Shown here one piece after another: positions 1 through 9,419 of a stretch of 64,000 nt of DNA. The DNA is from JACVRW01 sp963734365 (GTDB lineage Bacteria > Actinomycetota > Thermoleophilia > Solirubrobacterales > Thermoleophilaceae). Both the position numbers and the translations under genes were made by a program. The DNA lies in contig CAVTGV010000008.1 in the NCBI GenBank assembly GCA_963734365.1, positions 744,001-808,000 of the forward strand. The letters are read 5' to 3'. The notes under the pieces are model-generated. The model saw only the letters and a program-made list of their open reading frames with translations. It had not been told where the DNA came from and searched no databases. Each line of letters begins with the position of its first letter. The first letter of the stretch is position 1.

Positions 1-381
1 GCCGACGGGATCGCGGTGATCGACCACGGGCGCGTGATCGCGGAGGGCACTCCCGGTCAGCTCAAGGCTTCGGTGGGGTCGGGCGCCCTCCACGTGCGCC
101 TACTCGATCCCGATCAGCGCCCCGAGGCCGAGCGACTGCTGGCACGCGAGCTCGATTCCGTGCACACCGAGCCGGACCCGTCGGCACTGTCGGCCGGCTG
201 CGCCGATGCCGACCGGGCCGCCGAGGCCGTGGCAACGCTGTCGCGGTCCGGGATCCGCATCGCCGACTTCTCGCTCGGTCAGCCCAGCCTCGACGAGGTC
301 TTCCTCGCTCTCACCGGACATCCGGCCGAGGAGAAAGGCGCCGAGAACGGCGCCGGCAACGGAAAGGAGCAGGCAGCATGA
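1..381 (+). CDS. ABC transporter ATP-binding protein, DrrA-like (C-terminal part)
   Basis: The reading frame is already open at base 1, so only the last 126 residues are visible. They begin inside the final strand of the ATPase core (IAVIDHGRVIAEGTP), the segment that follows the H-loop in DrrA/CcmA-type ABC ATPases. The regulatory C-terminal extension follows, ending with the typical FSLGQPSLDEVFLALTG block seen in daunorubicin-resistance-type exporters. Walker A, the signature motif and Walker B lie upstream of the window. The stop overlaps the next gene's start by four bases (ATGA), so the ATPase and the permease are translationally coupled and form one exporter. The substrate cannot be told from sequence; DrrAB-type pairs export drugs, lipids or other amphiphiles. 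Confidence 0.9.
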   Translation, partial: ADGIAVIDHGRVIAEGTPGQLKASVGSGALHVRLLDPDQRPEAERLLARELDSVHTEPDPSALSAGCADADRAAEAVATLSRSGIRIADFSLGQPSLDEVFLALTGHPAEEKGAENGAGNGKEQAA

Positions 382-1226
382 GCGTCGACCCAACCGTCGA
401 GAGCCGGTCCGCCATGAGCGGCGACCGGGCGCTGCGCCAGGCGCTCTCGTCGGTCCCCCGTCCGCCGCGCACCAGCGCGCCGTCCGCGGTGCTCGCGTTC
501 GGCTGGCGAGGCATGCTGAAGATCAAGCACGTTCCCGAGCAGCTCATCGACGTGACGATCACCCCGGTGCTGTTCACCGTGATGTTCACCTACCTGTACG
601 GCGGCGCGATCTCCGGCTCCACCGGCGAGTACCTGCAGTTCATCCTTCCGGGCACGCTCGTGATGTCGGTGCTGTTCACCACCGTCTACTCGGGCGTGGC
701 GCTCAACACGGACATGACCAAGGGCGTGGTGGACCGCTTCCGGTCGCTGCCGATCTGGCGACCCTCGCCGCTGGCCGGCGCGGTGCTCGGCGACGGCGTG
801 CGTTACCTGGTGGCCGGAACTCTGGTGATCGTGGTCGGCGTGATCCTCGGCTACTCGCCCGAGGGCGGGGTGGGCGGAGTGCTGGCGGCGATGCTGCTGG
901 TGATCGTGTTCGCGCTCGGGCTGGCCTGGGTGTTCACCACGGTCGGACTGCTGATGCGCGCGCCCAACGCCGTGATGAACGCCGGCTTCATGGGCCTGTT
1001 CCCGCTGCTCTTCCTCAGCAACGCGTTCGTGCCGCCCGAGACCCTGCCGGCGGGCCTCAAGGCCTTCGTCGACGTCAACCCGGTGTCCCAGCTCGTGACC
1101 GGCGCGCGTGGCCTGATGGACGGCACGGCCACCACCGGCGACATCCTGCTGGTGATCGCCATCGCCGCCGCGCTGGCCGCGGTGTTCGCGCCACTCACCT
1201 CGCATCTGTACCGCAGCAGGGTCTGA
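378..1226 (+). CDS. ABC-2 type exporter permease, DrrB-like
   Basis: This 282-residue membrane protein has a soluble N-terminus of about 45 residues and about six hydrophobic segments, the ABC-2 permease arrangement. The central block with FILPGTLVMSVLF and the region around FLSNAFVPPETLPAGLKAFVDVNPVSQLV match the DrrB/NodJ family, including the conserved NP near the end of the fifth segment. The ATG overlaps the stop of the ATPase gene (ATGA). Together the two genes make one ATP-driven exporter in the cytoplasmic membrane. Substrate unknown. Confidence 0.9.
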   Translation: MSVDPTVESRSAMSGDRALRQALSSVPRPPRTSAPSAVLAFGWRGMLKIKHVPEQLIDVTITPVLFTVMFTYLYGGAISGSTGEYLQFILPGTLVMSVLFTTVYSGVALNTDMTKGVVDRFRSLPIWRPSPLAGAVLGDGVRYLVAGTLVIVVGVILGYSPEGGVGGVLAAMLLVIVFALGLAWVFTTVGLLMRAPNAVMNAGFMGLFPLLFLSNAFVPPETLPAGLKAFVDVNPVSQLVTGARGLMDGTATTGDILLVIAIAAALAAVFAPLTSHLYRSRV

Positions 1227-1322
1227 GTCTGGAAGCGCGCGTCCGGCGTGTCGAATCTGCCCGCGCTCGTTCGTCGCCTGGGTAGAGACGACGTTCCACC
1301 CACAACCAGAGGAGAACCGACG

Positions 1323-1745
1323 ATGCGCTTCATGGTGCTGGTCAAGGCCGACAAGAACTCCGAGGCGGGGATCATGCCCAGCGAGGAGCTCCTGACCGAG
1401 ATGGGCAAGTTCAACGAGGAACTGGTGAAGGCGGGTGTCCTGCTCGCGGGCGAGGGGCTTCACCCGAGCTCGAAGGGCGCCCGGGTGAGGTTCTCGGGGA
1501 GCGAGCGGAGCGTGATCGACGGGCCCTTCACCGAGGCGAAGGAGCTGGTGGCCGGCTACTGGCTGATCGAGGTCAAGTCGATGGAGGAGGCCATCGAGTG
1601 GGTCAAGCGCGTGCCCAACCCAATGGACGGCGAGTCTGAGATAGAGATCCGCCAAGTGCTCGAGGCCGACGATTTCGGCGAGGAGTACACGCCGGAGGCC
1701 CGCGAGCGCGACGACCGCCTGCGCACCGAGATCGAGGACCGCTAG
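1323..1745 (+). CDS. DGPF-domain (YCII-related) protein
   Basis: A 140-residue protein with the YCII/DGPF fold. The hallmark DGPFTEAKELVAGYWLIEV is near residues 61-79, after an N-terminal MRFMVLVKAD strand. The start at 1323 has an AGGAGA ribosome site a few bases upstream; an in-frame upstream GTG at 1248 gives unrelated N-terminal sequence. DGPF proteins are small dimeric alpha/beta proteins found next to ECF42 sigma factors, where they are thought to work with the sigma factor's extended C-terminus. Here the sigma gene follows 26 bases downstream on the same strand, so the two are probably one transcript. Biochemical role is unknown. Confidence 0.88.
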   Translation: MRFMVLVKADKNSEAGIMPSEELLTEMGKFNEELVKAGVLLAGEGLHPSSKGARVRFSGSERSVIDGPFTEAKELVAGYWLIEVKSMEEAIEWVKRVPNPMDGESEIEIRQVLEADDFGEEYTPEARERDDRLRTEIEDR

Positions 1746-1771
1746 GCCGGCTCGGTCCGGCCACCGAGGCC

Positions 1772-3040
1772 ATGCCCGCCGACGTTCACCGCACGATCGA
1801 GGCGGTCTGGCGGATCGAGTCCGCGAGGCTGATCGCCGGTCTCGCGCGCATCGTGCGGGACGTCGGCATGGCCGAGGATCTCGCGCAGGACGCGCTCGTG
1901 GTGGCGCTGCGGCGCTGGCCGGAGTCGGGCGTGCCGGACAACCCGGGCGCCTGGCTCATGGCCACCGCCAAGCATCTCGCCATCGACCAGCTGCGCCGCA
2001 GGGCGACGCTCGAGCGAAAGCAGGAGGAGCTGGCCCGGGAGCTCGAGGCGGGGCTCGACCGTTCCGGCCCCGACCTCGATGCGGCGCTCGACGACGAGAT
2101 CGGCGACGACCTCCTGAGCCTCGTGTTCACCACCTGTCATCCCGTGCTCTCCACGGATGGCCGCATCGCGCTGACGCTGCGGCTGCTCGGCGGCCTCACC
2201 ACGGAGGAGATCGCCCGCGCCTTCCTGGTGCCCGAGCCCACGGTGGCTCAGCGAATCACCCGGGCCAAGCGGACTCTGGCGGAGACGCACGTTCCCTTCG
2301 AGGTGCCCACGGGCGAGGAGCGCGAGGCACGGCTGTCCTCGGTCCTCGAGGCCGTCTACCTGATCTTCAACGAGGGCTACGCGGCCACGGCCGGAGACGA
2401 CTGGGTGCGCCCGGAGCTGTGCCAGGACGCGCTGCGCCTGGGTCGCATCCTGGCCGGGCTGACCCCGGGCGAGCCGGAGGTCCACGGCCTGGTGGCCCTG
2501 ATGGAGATCCAGGCGTCGCGGCTGCGCGCGCGCGTCGGGCCTGCGGGAGAGCCGATCCTGTTGCTCGACCAGGACCGGGCCCGCTGGGATTACGTGCTGG
2601 TGGGTCGCGGGCTCGTGGCCCTGGAGCGGGCGTTCGAGACGGGTGGTGCGCTCGGGCCCTACGTGTTGCAGGCCACGATCGCGGCCTGCCACGCCCGCGC
2701 GCGAACCCCCGAGGAGACCGACTGGGAGCGCATCGTGGCCCTGTACGACGCGCTGGCCCAGCTGGCGCCGTCGCCGGTGGTGGAGCTCAACCGGGCCGTG
2801 GCCGTGGGGATGGCCTTCGGCCCGGCGGCGGGGCTCGAGGCCGTCGACGAGCTGAGGGCCGAGCCCTCTCTGCGCGGCTATCACCTGCTGCCCAGCGTCC
2901 GCGGCGATCTACTGGAGAGGCTCGGCCGGCTCGACGAGGCGAGCGCCGAGTTCGAGCGAGCGGCGGCCCTGACCGGCAACTTGCCCGTGCGCAGCCTGCT
3001 TCTCGAGCGCGCAGGGCGCCGCGGTGCGAATCACCGCTGA
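1772..3040 (+). CDS. ECF42-type RNA polymerase sigma factor with TPR-like C-terminal domain
   Basis: This 422-residue sigma factor has region 2 at about residues 10-75 (AEDLAQDALVVALRRWPESG, then AWLMATAKHLAIDQLRRR). Region 4 is at about 120-180 (LRLLGGLTTEEIARAFLVPE, then RITRAKRTL). A long helical C-terminal extension runs from about 190 to 415 and includes the conserved FNEGY motif and repeats such as LNRAVAVGMAFGPAAGLEAV. This layout is the ECF42 group (also described with a DUF6596/TPR extension), whose members lack a classical anti-sigma factor and pair with DGPF proteins. The preceding gene is such a protein. Its regulon is not visible here. Confidence 0.92.
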   Translation: MPADVHRTIEAVWRIESARLIAGLARIVRDVGMAEDLAQDALVVALRRWPESGVPDNPGAWLMATAKHLAIDQLRRRATLERKQEELARELEAGLDRSGPDLDAALDDEIGDDLLSLVFTTCHPVLSTDGRIALTLRLLGGLTTEEIARAFLVPEPTVAQRITRAKRTLAETHVPFEVPTGEEREARLSSVLEAVYLIFNEGYAATAGDDWVRPELCQDALRLGRILAGLTPGEPEVHGLVALMEIQASRLRARVGPAGEPILLLDQDRARWDYVLVGRGLVALERAFETGGALGPYVLQATIAACHARARTPEETDWERIVALYDALAQLAPSPVVELNRAVAVGMAFGPAAGLEAVDELRAEPSLRGYHLLPSVRGDLLERLGRLDEASAEFERAAALTGNLPVRSLLLERAGRRGANHR

Positions 3041-3363
3041 GTCGCGCTCAGCACGTCCGTGGCCCGGTGGTCGCTCGGCACTCCGTCGACGATGATCGCC
3101 GCGCCTTCCGAGTTGTCGGTGCGGAGGGGAAGGATCTCCTGGTAGGCGGGCGACTCGTACCACCCGGTCGCGCCGGCGCGGTCGGGGAACTCGATGACGA
3201 TGAGGTCGCCGGGCCAGTCTCCCTCCAGGACGTCGTTCTCGCCGCCGTGGATGATGAAGCGGCCTCCGAAGGGCTCGAGCGTGTCGTCGATCCTCTCGAG
3301 ATAGCGAACGATGTCGGGTCCGACGTCGACGGACCGGAGATGGGCGACTGCGTAGGCGTTCAT
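3031..3363 (-). CDS. DUF1330 domain protein
   Basis: A 110-residue protein of the DUF1330 family, a small dimeric alpha/beta-barrel fold. The segments GGRFIIHGG, DLIVIEFPD and WYESPAYQEILPLR match the family pattern of hydrophobic strands followed by the WY.SP.Y motif. No catalytic role is established for the family. It is convergent with the sigma factor gene and overlaps its 3' end by ten bases, so it is a separate transcript. Confidence 0.85.
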   Translation of the reverse strand: MNAYAVAHLRSVDVGPDIVRYLERIDDTLEPFGGRFIIHGGENDVLEGDWPGDLIVIEFPDRAGATGWYESPAYQEILPLRTDNSEGAAIIVDGVPSDHRATDVLSATQR

Positions 3364-3482
3364 GGCCGAGCACGGTAGATGCGCCCGCGCGGCCGATCCA
3401 TTACCTGAGGGGTAAGGCCCGGGGATCGACGCCCTTGGCTCTGAGCGCCGGCCGCCGGCGCCGGCCGGTAGATTCGGCTGCC

Positions 3483-3845
3483 ATGGCGTTGATCGTGCAG
3501 ATGCCGGAGGGCGGCGCGCTCGAGCGCCGACTGCGCGCGGAGCCCGCGGTCGGCCAGTCCGACGAGGTCGCCCTCGCGCCCGTGCGTCCGGTGAGTCCGG
3601 GGCTCATCGACCCGCCGCAGGCGGGCCGGACCGTGTTCACCACTCCCTCGCCCGAGGGCCTCGTGCGCGAACGCGACGAGCTGCTTCGCTCGGTGCAGGC
3701 CGCCGGAGCGGGCGCCGCCCCGCTTCTGATCGTGGTGGACGGCGCCGAGGAGCTGCGCCCGGACGAGCTGGGTGCGGCGCTCGACGCCGCGGCCCACGCC
3801 AAGCCGGACGTGATCCTCGTGCTGCGGCGCGACATCGAGCGTTGA
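3483..3845 (+). CDS. Hypothetical protein, 120 residues
   Basis: I do not recognise this gene. The ATG at 3483 gives a 120-residue soluble protein with a proline-rich N-terminal third and a C-terminal alpha/beta stretch: APLLIVVDGAEELRPDEL, a helix, then PDVILVLRRDIER. The second half looks like a small Rossmann-like or P-loop-remnant fold, but there is no nucleotide-binding motif. Codon use is typical of the region (high GC3). It stands alone between a convergent gene and the secreted phosphatase. Confidence 0.6.
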   Translation: MALIVQMPEGGALERRLRAEPAVGQSDEVALAPVRPVSPGLIDPPQAGRTVFTTPSPEGLVRERDELLRSVQAAGAGAAPLLIVVDGAEELRPDELGAALDAAAHAKPDVILVLRRDIER

Positions 3846-3898
3846 CTCGGCACCCACGGGTGCGTTAGAACCGCGACACACCCTGGGGAGGGATGACT

Positions 3899-5660
3899 GT
3901 GAGACATGGGCGAGGACTCATTGCCGGCCTGGCCGGCGCTTTTCTGCTGGCGACTCTGACCTTCGCGGCGGGCGCGACCGCCGGCGAGCTTGGTGGGCAC
4001 GGCCGGCACGGCAAGCCGTCCCGCGTGCTGATCATCATGCTCGACCAGGCTCGTCCCGACACCATCCAGCGCTACGGGATGAAGAACGTCCAGGCGCTGA
4101 TGAAGCAGGGCAGGAGCTTTCCCCAGGCGCTCGTGGGCCACATGGCCGCCGAGACAGTGGTCAGCCACAACGTGATCACGAGCGGTCAGCTCCCGAAGCA
4201 CATGGGCTGGTCGAACGAGGTTTACCGCGACGTGGATGGCGTGCTCGGTGCGGCCGGTGACTACTACGTCACGTCGAGCATGTCCTGCAGCCAGTTCAAG
4301 ACGCTGATCGATCACGGCGGCTACAAGAAGCTGCCCGACTACCTCGACGATCGCTTCGGCTCGGGCTCGAGCTTCGTCTCGATCGCCGAGAAGCGCACCG
4401 CCGTCTGTCCCGCCGGTCCCACGAGCTCGGCCGCGGACGGCGATGCCACCGACCCCGAGGACATCATCTTCCAGATCCGTGGCAGCTCTGCGCCCTCCTC
4501 CTGCGACGGGGAGTCGGGCTGGCGCCAGCCCGAGGACGCCAACCCGCCGGCCCCTCTGTACTTCGGGCTCGGCACTCCGTGCAACCGTTGGTGGACCTGG
4601 CAGGCCTCCGGGGCCTACGGCACGGACGCGCTGCTGCCCGCGCGGATCTATCCGCTGGACGGCAACCGCTTCGTGCCCGGTCGCGATCCCGCGCACCTGG
4701 GCGGCGACACCTGGTCGGCCGACGCCGCGATCACCGTGATCCAGAACGATCCCCGCTGGCGCGGCATGCTGGTGAGCCTCGGCGCCATCGACAAGATGGG
4801 CCACATGTGGGGCCCGGAGGACGAGGAGACCGGCCCACCAGGCTCCGACCAGGAGATCCGGCACCTGCCCTTCGTGGCCAAGAACGCGGACGCGCAGGTG
4901 GGCAGGCTCGTTGGACGCCCTCAAGGCCAAGGGGCTGCTCGACGACACGCTGATCGTCGTCACGGCGGACCACGCGGCCATGACCGGGCGGCCCTTCCTC
5001 GGACGCCTTGACGGGTTCCCGGCGCCCGACGGCAACGGGTGCGACCCCGCCACGGGCTCGACCGGCCTGCGCTCGGACTGCAACTGGTACTACGGACAGG
5101 ACGCCGACGAGGTCTACCTCGATCCGAGCCCGGCCATCGCGGAGTTCCGTGACGCACTGACCCCGCTGGGCGGGGCCACCAACCTGCGCTTCTCCTACCA
5201 GGACGGGCACGTGGCCGCCTGGCTGAACGACAACTCGCGCGCCGCCAAGCGCCAGGCCGCCGCGGCGGCCCTGAGGCTGCCGGGCGTGATCGCCAGCTTC
5301 CGCCTGAACGGCGCGCAGGACCACTACCGGCTGTACGGGACCAACCCCATCCCGCGCTCCGAGAGGGCCTGGTTCTGGAGCCACGGTCCCCAGCTGGTGG
5401 ACACCATGGCCGCCCCCTACGGCCCCGACGTGGTGGCGCTGCTGCGCACCGACGTGACCTACGGGGTGAAGGGCGACCACGGCGGCCACAACCGCCTGGT
5501 GCAGAACATCCCGATGATCTTCTCCGGACCCGGAGTGAGCTCGAGGGATTCGAACCGGGAGATCCGGCTGGTCGACGTGCTTCCCACCATCCTCGACTCG
5601 ATGCAGATCCCGTACGATCACCACGCTCTCGACGGAAGGGCGGTCGACCTGGGCCGCTGA
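3899..5660 (+). pseudogene. Secreted alkaline-phosphatase-superfamily hydrolase, one frameshift
   Basis: The two reading frames, about 3899-4910 and 4911-5660, together encode one protein of about 586 residues of the type I phosphodiesterase/nucleotide pyrophosphatase group. It has a signal peptide (hydrophobic LIAGLAGAFLLATLTFAAGATA) and a metal-site start VLIIMLDQARPDT. The likely Thr nucleophile lies around ETVVSHNVITSG. Late metal ligands are TADHAAM and VKGDHGGHNR. The frame breaks at CTCGTTGGACGCC near 4910; removing one T restores VGRLVDALKAKGLLDDTLIVV. Because all motifs are intact on both sides, this is either a sequencing error or a very fresh mutation. I prefer GTG 3899 over ATG 3893 because GGAGGG is then correctly spaced. 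Confidence 0.8.
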
Positions 5661-5693
5661 GCCCAACCGCCCTTCGCGTAGACGCGCTTCGAC

Positions 5694-7307
5694 GTGCCAC
5701 CGATCTACGTCACGGGCCACAAGAACCCCGATGCCGACTCGATCGGCGCGGCGATCGGCTACGCCGAGCTGCGCTCGCGGCTCGATTCCGGGAACGAGTA
5801 CGTGCCGGTCCGGCTAGGGGAGCCCAACGCACAGACGAAGTGGCTGCTCGAGCGCAGCGAGGCACCGGTGCCGGACCTGCTCTCGCACGTGTTCCTTCGC
5901 GTGTCCGACGTGATGCGCGAGAGCTTCCCGACCGCGCGTCACGACGAGCCCATCCGTCAGGTGGGGCTGACCATGGCCCGCGAGGGGCTCGACCTGGTGC
6001 CGATCGTCAACGACGGCGAGCTCGTGGGAGTGATGACCGAGCGGGTGCTGGCACGCCGCTACGTGCGCGAGTCGCGCGATGCGTCGCGGCTGGACGCCCC
6101 CACCGCCGTGAGCGCGATCGTCGAGGTGCTCGAGGCCGAGCTCGTGACCGGCGATCCCGACGTGGAGCTGTCGGGCCGGGTCTGGGTGCAGGCCATGGAC
6201 GTGTCCGCGCCCACGGGCGTCGAGGCCGGCGACGTGGTGGTGGCCGGCGACCGCCCGGACGTCCAGCGTCGCTCGCTCGAGCGGGGCGCGGCGTTGCTCG
6301 TGACGAGCAACTCCACGACACCCACCGCTGAGGTACTCGAGCTGGCGCGCGAGCGCGGGGCCGCGGTGGCCAGCTCGTCACTCGACTCCTACGTGACCGG
6401 GCGGATGATCACGCTGGCCGCGCCCTGCCACGCCCTGATGGACGACGAGCCGCTGACGGTGAGGCCCGGCGACCTGATCTCCGACATTGCCGAGGAGATC
6501 AAGGACGTGCACTACCAGGCGGCCGTGGTGGTCGACTCGTCCGGCCACCCCGCCGGGCTCGTGACTCGCTCCGACCTCGTGAGCCCGCAGCGGCGGCGGG
6601 TGCTGCTCGTGGACCACGCCGAGCGGGCGCAGAGCGTGGATGGGGTTGAGGGGGCGGAGATCGTGGAGATCCTGGATCACCACCACGTCGGCTCGATCGA
6701 GACCACGGTTCCGGTGGCGGCGACGTTCGATCCGGTGGGCTCCACCGCCACGCTCGTGGTCGAGCGCTACCGCCAGGCCGGGATGGAGCCGGCCCCGGCC
6801 ACCGCGCTGATGCTGCTGGGCGCGGCGCTCTCCGACACGGTGATCCTCAACTCACCCACCACCACGGACCGCGATCACGCAGTGGTCGAGTACCTGGAGC
6901 GCGTGCTGCGCCTCGACGCCACCGAGTTCGGCCGCGAGATGTTCGAGAGCACCTCCGACGTGTCGAGCGTGTCCGCGGAGGAGATCGTGACCCTGGACGC
7001 CAAGCACTACGAGGTTGGTGCCGGCACGATCTCGATCGCGCAGATCGAGACGGTCGGCGACTCGGTGCTCGAGCGCAAGGATGAGCTGCTCGAGGCGCTG
7101 GGAGCGCTGCGCGAGAGGGAGGGCCACGCGCTCTCGGCACTGATGATCACCGACATCCTCGCCAAGGGAACGGAGCTGCTCATGTCGGGCGACACCGCTC
7201 CGGTCGAGCGCGCCTTCGGGCAGTCGGCCGACGGCGGCATGCTCGATCTTCCCGGCGTAATGAGCCGCAAGAAGCAGGTGGCGCCTAAGTTGATGGCGGC
7301 GGCCTGA
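5694..7307 (+). CDS. Manganese-dependent inorganic pyrophosphatase with CBS and DRTGG domains
   Basis: A 537-residue family II (DHH) pyrophosphatase that hydrolyses PPi to two phosphates in the cytoplasm. The DHH domain opens with GHKNPDADSIGAAIGYA and resumes after a long insert with EILDHHHVGSIET and SDTVILNSPTTTDRD. The insert, about residues 70-300, contains a CBS motif (VMRESFPTARH to VGVMTERVLARR), a DRTGG-type domain (MDVSAPTGVEAGDVVVAGDR onward) and a second CBS motif. The C-terminal DHHA2 domain ends near residue 530. CBS-DRTGG pyrophosphatases are controlled by adenine nucleotides; the domain arrangement here predicts the same. GTG start; the end overlaps the convergent oxidoreductase by 23 bases. 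Confidence 0.93.
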   Translation: MPPIYVTGHKNPDADSIGAAIGYAELRSRLDSGNEYVPVRLGEPNAQTKWLLERSEAPVPDLLSHVFLRVSDVMRESFPTARHDEPIRQVGLTMAREGLDLVPIVNDGELVGVMTERVLARRYVRESRDASRLDAPTAVSAIVEVLEAELVTGDPDVELSGRVWVQAMDVSAPTGVEAGDVVVAGDRPDVQRRSLERGAALLVTSNSTTPTAEVLELARERGAAVASSSLDSYVTGRMITLAAPCHALMDDEPLTVRPGDLISDIAEEIKDVHYQAAVVVDSSGHPAGLVTRSDLVSPQRRRVLLVDHAERAQSVDGVEGAEIVEILDHHHVGSIETTVPVAATFDPVGSTATLVVERYRQAGMEPAPATALMLLGAALSDTVILNSPTTTDRDHAVVEYLERVLRLDATEFGREMFESTSDVSSVSAEEIVTLDAKHYEVGAGTISIAQIETVGDSVLERKDELLEALGALREREGHALSALMITDILAKGTELLMSGDTAPVERAFGQSADGGMLDLPGVMSRKKQVAPKLMAAA

Positions 7308-8268
7308 CCGCCAGCACGACCTTCCCCACCAGCTCGCCACGCTCCATCGCGGCCAGGCCCTCGCGCGCCTCCGACAGCGGCAGCTCGCGGTCGATCACGG
7401 GGCGCACTCCGGCCGTCTCGCACAGTCGGGTCAGCTGCACCAGCTCGTCGCGCGTGCCCATGGTCGAGCCCTCGATGCGGAGCTGGAGGAAGAACACCCG
7501 CTGAAGCTCGGCGGAGGGCGCCGCGCCACTGGTGCTCCCCGACACCACGATGATGCCGCCCGAGCGCAGCGAGCGAAGGGAGTGGGGCCAGGTGGCCTCA
7601 CCCACGGTCTCCAGCACGGCGTCGACGCGCTCGGGCAGCCGCGCGCCGCTCTCGAAGGCGGCATGCGCACCGAGCTCGAGCGCGCGCTCGCGCTTGTGCT
7701 CGTCGCGGCTGGTGACCCAGACACGAGCCCCCGCCTGGGCACCGAGCACGATCGCGGCGCTGGCCACCCCGCCGGTTGCGCCCTGCACGAGCACGGTCTG
7801 CCCGGGCCTCAGCTCGGCCTTGACGAACAGCATGCGATAGGCCGTGAGCCAGGCTGTGGGCAGGCAGGCCGCCTCAGCGAACGAGAGCGCCTCGGGCTTG
7901 GGCACCAGGTTGCGGCGCGGCACGGCCACGCGCTCCGCGAGCGTGCCGGGGTGGAGCTCGGACAGCAGCGTGCGCTTGGGGTCGAGAGTCTCGTCGCCGC
8001 GCCAGTCGTCGCTGGCCACCACCGCGTGCACGATCACCTCGTTGCCGTCCTCGTCCACGCCGGCGGCGTCGCAGCCGAGGATCATCGGCAGCCGCTCCTC
8101 GGGCAGGCCGACACCCTGCAGCGACCACAGGTCATGGTGGTTGAGCGCCGCGGCGCGGACCTCCACCGTGGCCCAGCCCTCGGGCGGGTCGGGCTCGGGG
8201 CACTCGTCCACACGGAGGCCGCTGAGCGGGTCGTCGCTGCTGGTCTTCTCGGCATAGGCGGCTAGCAC
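7285..8268 (-). CDS. Zinc-type alcohol dehydrogenase / quinone oxidoreductase family protein
   Basis: A medium-chain dehydrogenase/reductase. From GTG 8268 it has 327 residues: an N-terminal GroES-like domain (VEVRAAALNHHDLWSLQGVG, LGCDAAGVDEDG) and a Rossmann domain with VLVQGATGGVASAAIVLG and VWVTSRDEHK. The usual structural-zinc cysteine cluster is absent, as in the zinc-independent quinone oxidoreductase branch. It likely reduces a quinone or enone with NAD(P)H; the substrate cannot be inferred. A longer frame reaches 8319, but that N-terminus is Arg-rich and unlike the family. The GTG at 8268 begins directly with the expected first strand. Confidence 0.85.
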   Translation of the reverse strand: MLAAYAEKTSSDDPLSGLRVDECPEPDPPEGWATVEVRAAALNHHDLWSLQGVGLPEERLPMILGCDAAGVDEDGNEVIVHAVVASDDWRGDETLDPKRTLLSELHPGTLAERVAVPRRNLVPKPEALSFAEAACLPTAWLTAYRMLFVKAELRPGQTVLVQGATGGVASAAIVLGAQAGARVWVTSRDEHKRERALELGAHAAFESGARLPERVDAVLETVGEATWPHSLRSLRSGGIIVVSGSTSGAAPSAELQRVFFLQLRIEGSTMGTRDELVQLTRLCETAGVRPVIDRELPLSEAREGLAAMERGELVGKVVLAVRPPPST

Positions 8269-8318
8269 GGGCAGGATCCTAGGCCGTCGCGTCCGGGACG
8301 CGCGCGAGGATCCCCGCA

Positions 8319-9419
8319 ATGGCGACCGGGGGCGAGCGCTCAGAGGATCTCGGGCGGCAGCCTCGGCGCGTGGAGTTGGTCGTGTCGGGCCCGACCGTGC
8401 TGAAGGCGGCGCTGATCGCCCTCGCCGTCTACCTGGTGATCGTCGCCCACGAGGTGATCCTCACCATCGGGCTCTCGTTCGTCTTCGCGTTGGGGCTGGA
8501 CCCGCTGGTGACCCGGCTCACGCAGCGCGGGATGGGCCGCGGCCGCGCGGCGCTGCTCGTCTTCTTCCTGATCTTCCTGGCGGTGGCGGTGCTCGTGATC
8601 TGGGCGGCCAGGCCAGTCTGGAACGAGGTACGCGGGCTGGTCGACCAGTTTCCGGGCTTCATCGAAGACCTGCAGGACGAGCCGGGCATCAAGCAGCTCC
8701 ACGAGAACACCGATGTGGCCGACAAGGCGGAGCAGCTCGCGCGCGATGCCGCTAAGAAGATCCCGGAGGCGGCCAGCTCCCTGCTCGGCATCACGGGCGC
8801 GCTGGTGGGCTCGGTGTTCAGCGTGGTCACGCTCGTGTTCCTGACGCTGTTCCTGCTGATCGGCGCTCCCGATCTGAAGCGCGGAGGGCTCGCGATGCTC
8901 GAGCCGGCGGACGCGGCCCGGGTGGATCGGGTGCTCAAGGACGTCGAGAAGACCATCTCCTACACGCTGCTGGGCAACCTCGTGATCTCGGTGATCGCCG
9001 GGTCGGTGGTGTGGCTCACCGCGGTGATAATCGGCGCCCCCTCTCCGATCGTGCTCGCGATCATCGTCGGTCTCTTCGACCTCATCCCGCAGATCGGCTC
9101 GCTCATCGCGGCGGTGATCGTGGTTCTGATCACGCTGGCCGGCGCGGGCGCGGTCCCGGCCGCCGTACTGCTGATCGTGATCCTGATCTACCAGCAGATC
9201 GAGAACTACCTGATCCAGCCGCTCGTCTACGGCGAGGCGGTGGAGCTCTCGGGCTTTGCCACGATCGCTTCGGTGATGGCGGGGGGTGCGGTGCTGGGGG
9301 TGGTGGGCGCGATCCTGGCCGTGCCCGTCACCGCGTCGCTCAAGGTCGTGTTCCGGGAGCTCACCTCCGCCCGGCGCGAGCGCATGGCCGCGCTGAGAGG
9401 CTCAGCGGCGGAGACGTAG
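8319..9419 (+). CDS. AI-2E family transporter (PerM/YdiK type membrane protein)
   Basis: A 366-residue membrane protein of the AI-2E/PerM family. It has two N-terminal hydrophobic segments (LKAALIALAVYLVIVAHEVI and a second pair near 80), a soluble helical segment around 90-150, then a C-terminal cluster of about five segments. The family-typical GLFDLIPQIGSLIAAVIV and YQQIENYLIQPLVYGEAVEL blocks are present. Family members export autoinducer-2 or act as Na+/H+ antiporters; which applies here is unknown. It is divergent from the oxidoreductase gene (50-base gap) and convergent with the DoxX gene, overlapping it by 18 bases. Confidence 0.88.
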   Translation: MATGGERSEDLGRQPRRVELVVSGPTVLKAALIALAVYLVIVAHEVILTIGLSFVFALGLDPLVTRLTQRGMGRGRAALLVFFLIFLAVAVLVIWAARPVWNEVRGLVDQFPGFIEDLQDEPGIKQLHENTDVADKAEQLARDAAKKIPEAASSLLGITGALVGSVFSVVTLVFLTLFLLIGAPDLKRGGLAMLEPADAARVDRVLKDVEKTISYTLLGNLVISVIAGSVVWLTAVIIGAPSPIVLAIIVGLFDLIPQIGSLIAAVIVVLITLAGAGAVPAAVLLIVILIYQQIENYLIQPLVYGEAVELSGFATIASVMAGGAVLGVVGAILAVPVTASLKVVFRELTSARRERMAALRGSAAET

